DNA from: Eucommia ulmoides
Lineage: Eukaryota; Streptophyta; Magnoliopsida; Garryales; Eucommiaceae
Length of the DNA stretch: 64,000 nt
Direction of reading: 5' to 3'
Assembly: GCA_016647705.1 (NCBI GenBank)
Contig: CM028327.1
Location: 41,912,517 to 41,976,516, forward strand
A model generated the notes under the pieces. That model was given only the letters and a program-made list of their open reading frames with translations. It was not told the origin of the DNA and searched no databases. A program made the position numbers and the translations under genes. Position 1 is the first letter of the stretch. Every line of letters starts with the position of its first letter. This document shows, piece by piece, positions 56,830 through 64,000 of the stretch.

Positions 56830-59230
56830 CAACGTTGAGTAAATAAAAGACGGTTTATCCGTAACTAAAATTAACCCAATTTTTTTTGTACGTAAACTGG
56901 GTTCCTCAGACTACGTAATGAAACTTCAAGAAGTAAAAACGGACAAATGAATAACTTTTAAATAATCGTCAAAGTTGGTCGGATGAGTTGTTTCGATGAC
57001 GATGCAGGTTTTTTGGCAATTTTGAGTAAACAAAAGACGGTCTATCCGTAACTGAAATGAACCCAATTTTTTTTTTTACGCAAACTAGATTCCTAAAGCT
57101 ACGTAATAAAACTTCAAGAAGTAAAAACAAACAAGTGAATAACTTTTAAATAATCGTCAAAGTTGGTCGGATGAGTTGTTTCGATGACAATGCAGTTTTT
57201 TTGGCAATTTTGAGTAAACAAAAGACGGTCTATCAGTAACCGAAATGAACCCAATTTTTTTTTGTACGTAAACTAGGTTCCTAAGGCTACGTAATAAAAC
57301 TTCAAGAAGTAAAAATAGACAAGTGAATAACTTTTAAATAATCGTCAAAGTTGGTCAGATGAGTTATTTCGATGACGATGCCCTTTTTTTGGCAACTTTG
57401 AGTAAACAAAAGACGGTTTATCCGTAACCGAAATGAACTCAATTTTTTTGTACTTAAACTAGGTTCCTATAATAAAACTTCAAGAAGTAAAAACGGACAA
57501 GAAAATAACTTTTAAATAATCATCAAAGTTGGTCGGATGAGTTATTTCGATGACGATACAGTTTTTTTGACAAATTTGAGTAAACAAAAGACGGCCTATC
57601 CTTAACCGAAATGAACCCAATTTTTTTTGTACGTAAATTGGGTTCCTAAGGCTACGTAATAAAACTTCAAGAAGTAAAAATGGACAAGTGAATAACTTTT
57701 AAATAATCGTCAAAGTTGGTTGGATGAGTTGTTTCGATGACGATGCAGTTTTTTTGGCAATTTTGAGTAAACAAAAAACGGTCTATCCGTAACCGAAATG
57801 AACTCAATTTTTTTATACCTAAATTGGGTTCCTAAGGCTACGTCATAAAACGTGAAGAAGTAGAAACGGACAAATGGATAACTTTTAAATAATCGTCAAA
57901 GTTGATCGGATGAATTGTTTCGATGACGATGCAGTTTTTTTGACTACTTTGAGTAAACAAAAAACGGTCTATCCGTAACCGAAATGCACCCAATTTTTTT
58001 GTACGTAACCTGGGTTCCTAAGGCTACGTAATAAAACTTGAAGAAGTAAAAATGGACAAGTGAATAACATTTAAATAATCGTCAAAATTGGTCGGATGAG
58101 TTGTTCGACGACAATGCAATTGTTTTGGCAACTTTAAATAAACAAAAGACGGTCTATCGTAACCGAGATGAACGTAATTCTTTTGTACATAAATTGCATT
58201 CCTAAGACTACGTAATAAAACTTGAAGAAGTAAAAACGGACAAGTGGATAACTTTTAAATAATCGTCAAAGTCGGTCGGATGAGTTGTTTCGATGACGAT
58301 GCAGTTTTTTTGACAAATTTGAATAAACAAAAGACGGTCTATCCGTAACCGAAATGAACTCAATTTTTTTTATACGTAAACTGGGTTCCTAAGGTTACGT
58401 AATAAAACTTGAAGAAGTAAAAACAGAGAAGTGGATAACATTTAAATAATCGTCAAAATTGGTCGAATGAGTTGTTTCGATGAAGATGCAGTTTTTTTGA
58501 CAATTTTGAGTAAACAAAAGACGGTCTATCCGTAACTGAAATGAACTCAAATTTTTGTGTACATAAACTGGGTTCCTAAGGCTACGTAATAAAACTTCAA
58601 GAAGTAAAAACGGACAAGTGAATAACTTTTAAATAATCGTTAAAGTTTGTCGGATGAGTTGTTTCGATAACGATACAGTGTTTTTGGCAACTTTGAGTAA
58701 ACAAAAGACGGTCTATCTGTAACCGAAGTGAAACCAATTTTTATGTACTTAAACTTGGTTCCTTAGGCTACGTAATAAAACTTGAAGAAGTAAAAACGGA
58801 CAAGTGGATAACTTTTAAATAATCGTCAAAGTTGGTCGAATGAGTTGTTTCAATGACGGTGCAATTTTTTTGGTAACTTTGAGTAAACAAAAGACGGTCC
58901 ATCCGTAACCGAAATGAACCCAATTTTTTTGTACTTAAACTGAGTTCCTAAGGCTACGTAATAAAACTTGAAGAAGTAAAAACGGACAAGTGGATAACTT
59001 TTAAATAATCGTCAAAATTAGTCGAATGAGTTGTTTCGATGACGATGCAGGTTTTTTGAATACTTTGAGTAAACAAAAGACGATTTATCCGTAACCGAAA
59101 TGAACCCATTTTTTTTGTACGTAAACTGGGTTCCTAAGGCTATATAATAAAACTTGAAGAAGTAAAAATGGACTAGTGAATAATTTTTAAATAATCGTCA
59201 AAATTGGTCAGATGAACTATTTTTGGATGA
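56830..59230. repeat. tandem array, 13 units of about 186 bp
   Basis: Anchor AATAATCGTCAAA at about 56961, 57149, 57337, 57515, 57702, 57888, 58074, 58258, 58445, 58632, 58818, 59004 and 59189. Most spacings are 184-188 bp (one 178). Each unit: ATAACTTTTAAATAATCGTC, GGTCGGATGAGTTGTTTCGA, GACGATGCAG + T run, TTTGAGTAAACAAAAGACGG, TCTATCCGTAACCGAAATGA, a T run + GTACGTAAACTGGGTTCCTA, TACGTAATAAAACTT(C/G)AAG. Units are more homogeneous than at 8-9 kb, so this array was amplified or homogenised more recently. Confidence 0.9.
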
Positions 59231-60069
59231 ATGTTTTTACGATTTGTATAAAATTGGAAAAGGATGTAGACGCCACTGCCTAAATTAAATATTTTGATTT
59301 TTAATTATTTTCTCGAATTTTATTTATTATTAATTTTTTTAATTATTAGGGATATAATTTTTTTAAGGTTATTAAAGAAATGGTAAGAAAAATTAAAAGG
59401 GTTGAAAATTAATTCCGGCCATCGGAATCATTTATGATTTTGAACGTGCGACAACCAGAATTAATTTTGATTCTGGCAGTGGCAAGGCCGAAAACATAAA
59501 TTGATTTCGGCCTTCCCACGACCAGAATACTATATATATATATATATATATATAATTGTTATAATTGTATATAATTCGTATGAATGTAGAAAAGAAAAAG
59601 ACCAATTTTGGTAATTTAAATAGGTCATTTTATCAATTGGGAAATTTTTAAATTACATTAATACAAACAAAATTTAATTTAGTCAGTTCCGCAGCGTGGC
59701 CTTCGCGTATTCCTTCTCAGCCTTCGAACCTGCAGGGGCTTGTCATAGCAACTGAAAAATGTTGTAACAGATATATAATAATAACATCTACAAAATAAAA
59801 AAATATAACATTAATATTAAAATAAAGATTACATAAGGTAATGACATTAAACTAAACTATAATAATAACTTATATACAAGTAGTATATACATTGTACGAC
59901 TGAAGAAATGTTACATAGTAACTGAAAATTTCATGATAGGCACGTTCTAATAATATTTAGCGATTAACAAAAATATAATAGTAACATTAAAATAAATATT
60001 ACTTAAGGTGATGACATTAAACTAAAGTATAGTAATAAATAATAGCAAAGTAATATTTTTACTCTACGA
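59231..60069. repeat. palindrome-bearing spacer 3' of the second MuDR transposase
   Basis: 59417-59430 (ATTCCGGCCATCGGAAT), 59450-59485 (CCAGAATTAATTTTGATTCTGG) and 59488-59512 (GGCCGAAA...TTTCGGCC) are palindromes. A TA tract (59531-59553) follows, then AGACCAATTTTGGTAATTT. 59.7-60.06 kb has TAATAGTAACATTAAAATAA direct repeats (about 59815 and 59972). Possibly the 3' end region of the MULE whose transposase lies to the right. Confidence 0.4.
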
Positions 60070-62955
60070 CTATTGCGGTAGTACAACTCTATACACAGGT
60101 CGTTGCCTTTGGGGACATCTTCGTTTGTCATGGCCAGTTTGCGTACACAAACTGCATCTGTTAGTCAACATCCTCCTCGAAACGTCCATCTCATTTTGAA
60201 TTCTTGATGTAGATGGTCGTCCACGTGTAACAGTCCTAAGACGGTGTGGATGAGGAACCATGATTGGCATGTTCGTCGGTGGCCAATAAGCTTCGTGTGG
60301 CATCGGATTGAAGTAGTTCTGCCAAATCTGTGAATATACTTCCATTGTGTACGTAGGATCCACAAGTGAAAATGGATCCTCTCCAACAACAGTAGTCACA
60401 GCCATTATGTGGGAGCACGGAAAGCGATATGTGGCATATTTTCCATAGGAACAACTAGGTTCCGGTCTAAGGAAGACAACTTGTTGATTGTGTCCCCCAG
60501 AATCTCGTTGCCTAGTCTTTACTTCAAAGCTCCCATCAATCTTGTGGTAATTTAAATTTACAAATTGAACGACTTCAATGAATAAAAATAGGAAAAACTT
60601 GAACTCAAAACAAGTAATGCCAAATTACTTGTTGAAGCTAACACCCTCGTGTGTATTTCCCCTTGCTTTATTCTTTCTTAGTTCCTCGACGACATGGCAA
60701 GCATACTTAACTTCATTGGCATTTTCTCTAGCTGCCTCTCAACGTCGCTCATCAAAATATTTAACAGTGCGATAAAACGTAATTTGAACTATTGCAGTGA
60801 TTGGAACATTTCTCGCCCCTTTAAGCACGCTATTAAATATTTCGGCAAAATTTGTAGTTTGTATACCCCAACATCTACCCTCATTGTGGGACAGTGCCCA
60901 TTTTTTGGCAGGAATTTTTTGTAACCAAGCCTTGGCCTCGGGTTTAAACTCTCCAATCTTCTCCATGATCTGATCAAATTTTCGAATCTGGTGGGCACTG
61001 CCGACTTTCCATACAATGTTCTTCAATTGTTGATTCTGGTATATTTTGATGAAGTTGCTCTGGATGTGACGTAGACAATATCGGTGATGTCCACGCGGTC
61101 CACAGGATGGATTCTCCCAAATATCCCGAACAACAGACTTGATGGACTGGTGCCGATCCGATATGAGGGTCACATTAGACAACTGCCCAACGACATGAAT
61201 GCGGAGTTTCGTTAAAAACCAATGCCAACATTCATATGTCTCTTCCTCCACAAGTGCAAAAGCAATGGGGAAAACTCTGTTGGATGACAAAACGCCAACA
61301 GTGGTAAGCAATTTGCCTTTATACTTTCCGCTAAGAAATGTGCCATCAATGCAGATCACTGGTCGACAATACTTGAATCCTTCTATTGCGGGCTTGAATG
61401 CCCAGAAGAACTTATCCAAGATGAAACTGCCGAGGGTATTACTAGGAAATTAGTCAAATTGCGCCATAGTATCGAGGTTGAAATATTGTAACGCAGCAAC
61501 ATACCGAGGCAACTTTTCATATGACTCGTTCCAATCCCCAAATAGCATCCCTACTGCTTTCGTCCTCGTCAGCCAAGCCTTAGGATAGGATCATGAACTT
61601 ATAGTTGTCGCATATATTCTGTCTAATGAGAGCTATCTTGACTTCGGGATCATGCTGCAACATTAATTAATGCAATGATCCTTGTTATTTTCATGCAGTG
61701 ATCCTTGTTATTTAAAATGAAAGTATACTTATAAAACTATTTAAATTGATGACAATCATAAACTTACAACAATTTGGTTAAGCAATCTATGAGCAATCAT
61801 TCCCGAATCTAAGTTGGAATAATCTCGATTCGACTTCGAAGACAAACAAGTATGGTTTCCACCGTATCTTGTTACCTCAAAGTAATCGTGTTTCTTTTTC
61901 CAAACGGCACGCAACCACCACCGACAACCATTTTGGCACTCAACAATCCACTTCGTCTGCTTGCTTTCCCTGACGATGTACTCACCATTAACTTTCATGT
62001 TATACATCTTTACTGCTTTTTTAAGTGACTCTTTATCTTTAAAAACCATCCCGACGCTGAACTCTGGGCTTTCAGGATCCCATATCTTCATGTTATTTTT
62101 GCATTTGTAGTCTCTAATAATTGTTGTATCTCCATATTCGTATTCTGACATGTATGGGATCGAGGTCTCGTACGTCATCTGCACATTATCATCATCGGCA
62201 TCAGCGATGACATCATCAATCTCATGGCGATCCACAGGTCCGGTGTCCCCTATAGCCGTGTCGATGTCATCCTCGTTCAAATCATCTATGGGGTCGTTTG
62301 CCATCAACTCCTCGTCAACATGGTTGTCCACCGTAGATGGATCGTCCATCGTCGTCTCAGGCTCAGCCACTAGCTGCTGAACTGCATTCGTCGAATCTCC
62401 ACAGATACGAGACAGGGCTCGCTCGAAACTACCACTAGGGCCTACGTTGGCCTCGTAGATCGACTGCGATTGGAAGTTCTCAACAGGGTCTTGCGAGTAA
62501 CCACAACCACTAGGCCCTACGTCGACTTGGTAGACCGACTGCGATTGGAAGTTTCTAATATGGTCTTGCGAGTAAGCTGAGGGATTGTACTGGGAAACGC
62601 TCGAAAAATCGTTCAAATTTCATTCTTCTGTTAGCATCCTACTATATGACCCTACTTCGTTGGTCAACGCAAGACCAAAATATTTTGTTCGAATGACTTC
62701 CTTCTCCACGTAAATTTCAACTGTATATATCTCGAGAAATTGCAAAGGTATGCGCAAGCACACTGTAAGCACGTCGTCATCCTCAATTGGATACAATGTA
62801 CTGATCCAATGTGACTGCCATTGATACAATGGGTATCGGCATTGAAACTTCAAACGTACATTTTCCCCGTCTAAAACTACATTCGGCCTTATCGCATTTA
62901 TAAACTCGTCCAACGTCATACCGATACTGAATGATCTTATCTCTTTAGGAGGCAT
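60070..62955 (-). pseudogene. MuDR-family transposase, nearly complete, DDE triad intact but interrupted by stops
   Basis: From ATG 62955: PB1-like N-terminus (MPPKEIRSFSIG) to an in-frame TGA at 62620. Acidic linker, then MuDR DNA-binding domain (GMVFKDKESLKKAVKMYNMK, ECQNGCRWWLRA, GGNHTC) at 62080-61800. An intron is likely before about 61660 (TTGCAG|CATGATCCC). YPKAWLTRTKA, then an in-frame TAA near 61450. DDE core 61419-60739: CIDGTFLSGKYKG (D1), LISDRHQS (D2), CLRHIQSNF, TTNFAEIFNSVLKGAR (E). TGA after FDERR. SWIM region near 60460-60400 reads CSYGKYATYRFPCSHI, where CxC is expected. C-terminal zinc knuckle CSLCTQTGHDKRRC near 60115. All domains survive in order, with three stops, one shift and one altered zinc ligand: a recently dead copy. 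Confidence 0.88.
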
Positions 62956-64000
62956 ATTATAGGATATAAATCCTTTTTGTTCTTGTATACTATTACCACA
63001 CCCAACGTAATATAACGTTCGTCATGATTAAGCTTAAAAGATAAAACAACTTTAATTAATAAAAGAAGCTAAATAAATTTAGTAATTTTATAAATATTTA
63101 ACAAAGATGACTAAATTTAACATATTCATTTTTTAAGTCTAAACAATATAACTAATTTTATTTATTTTAAACAAAATTTTAATTTTTTAAAATCAATTTC
63201 TCCGGCCCTACCAGGCCCGGATATGTCTGTGTTAATTTCATTTTATTTTTTCCTTCTCCCAATAATTTTTTTAATTTTTTTTTTTTACAATTTGTTTATT
63301 CTAAATAATAACTCACAAACCAAATTTTGTAACCTATTTTAATATATATTTTACAAAGATTACTACTGCAATAATTGAATTTTTGTAAGTCTACCTAATA
63401 TAAATAAATTTATAAGAAGATGATTAGTTATTTAACAATTATTAACATCTTATAGTTATTATTTATAAGAAATTTTTTAATTATGTTGTCTAGAAACAAA
63501 AAAAATTATCTCAAGCACGATAATAATCGAATTCAGCCGTGGTAGGGCCGGATTCAGTTCGGATTATTATTTTATTTTATTTTGGTAAATTTTTTTTAAT
63601 ATATTTAAATTTCAAATGTAAGAAAAAATATAATTTTCTTTACAAGTTTGTATAAATTATTATTTATACAATTATAAATTTTTATAACTAAAGTAATAAA
63701 CAACGGACTAGTGAAAAAAGTAGGTGAATGTGTGCTCGCAATTAGCATTATAGAGTTAGACGTTAAAACATTAATAATTGTTTTAATTTTTTTTATTTAT
63801 TACATATAAATAATAATGAAAAAAGAGAATTTGGCCCTCACATATTATTACATATTATATGTTTCGAAAATATGCTATTTATATTAAAATTATTAATTTA
63901 ACTTTTTAAGAAAAAATAACATCTAAATTACTTTTAAATATTTATTTTAATAAAATTTATTAATTTCGGACTTATATATCCGGATTCTCTATTGTTATTA
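62956..64000. other. 5' side of the second MULE; palindromes, no gene
   Basis: CCGGCCCTACCAGGCCCGG-type dyad at about 63199-63221 and ATTCAGCC...GGGCCGGATTCAG at about 63532-63558 lie in A+T-rich DNA. TTTCGGACTTATATATCCGG at about 63965 is another dyad. A MULE terminal repeat would be expected here, but the matching partner of the 3' side was not found; it may lie beyond the window. Confidence 0.35.

Noticed and set aside
1-64000. CRISPR arrays, bacterial-type operons, functional rRNA or tRNA genes
   Set aside because: Direct repeats here are tandem or transposon-derived without unique spacers, and no rRNA or complete tRNA fold was seen. The window is eukaryotic nuclear in style.

Overview
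This window looks like repeat-dense nuclear DNA of a flowering plant, most likely a eudicot. The evidence is the A+T-rich background with long TA, CA, GA and A tracts, spliced genes with GT/AG introns, and plant-typical families: a malectin-like receptor kinase of the CrRLK1L/FERONIA type, an HMA-domain HIPP metallochaperone, a dUTPase and a DAYSLEEPER-type hAT transposase relative. Sirevirus-like copia, gypsy, MULE, Helitron, hAT and SINE-like pieces make up most of the rest. Only one locus (37.8-40.9 kb) has a long, uninterrupted host gene. Most other coding sequence is transposon-derived or decayed.

Layout, left to right. 0.26-9.2 kb: a palindrome-rich repeat and a tandem array of units of about 186 bp, apparently split by a 7.1-kb Helitron-like insertion (484-7615). 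9.2-9.9 kb: a broken gypsy fragment. 10.9-13.1 kb: a dUTPase locus with its last two exons but no visible catalytic motif 1. 13.6-19.3 kb: a decayed Sirevirus-like copia element (LTR, gag, protease, integrase, RT) cut off after RT. 19.3-27 kb: noncoding repeats, including a hAT-type element with an 8-bp target duplication and a 363-bp repeat array. 27.56-32.21 kb: a complete but dead MULE with terminal inverted repeats and a 9-bp target duplication. 32.4-33.4 kb: a truncated copy of the receptor-kinase gene joined to an inverted TIR-element fragment. 34-36 kb: LTR-like repeats. 36.8-37.5 kb: the TIR element lying just upstream of the intact receptor kinase.

37.8-40.9 kb is the most interesting locus. 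The kinase reading frame runs without a stop into exon 1 of a HIPP-type HMA gene, and conventional splice sites then predict an in-frame membrane kinase with a C-terminal HMA domain. HMA domains are known as integrated decoys in NLR immune receptors, so a kinase-HMA fusion deserves transcript-level checking. The HIPP tail after the HMA domain is frameshifted.

42.14-49.17 kb is a nested insertion that can be unpicked by eye: a hAT-type TIR element (imperfect 8-bp target duplication) holds an 85-bp minisatellite, into which two related Helitrons in opposite orientation have inserted, plus a MITE with a perfect 8-bp target duplication. 51.3-52.9 kb: an LTR with primer-binding site inside an RRM (poly(A)-binding-protein-like) exon. 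53.0-54.4 kb: a hAT transposase-derived gene without its N-terminus and with two frameshifts. 55.5-59.6 kb: a second copy of the palindrome repeat and 186-bp array (13 units). 60.1-63.0 kb: a second MuDR-type transposase with an intact DDE triad but several stops.

Coordinates of repeat borders are by-eye estimates. No database search or alignment was run, so family names rest on recognised motifs and terminal structure.
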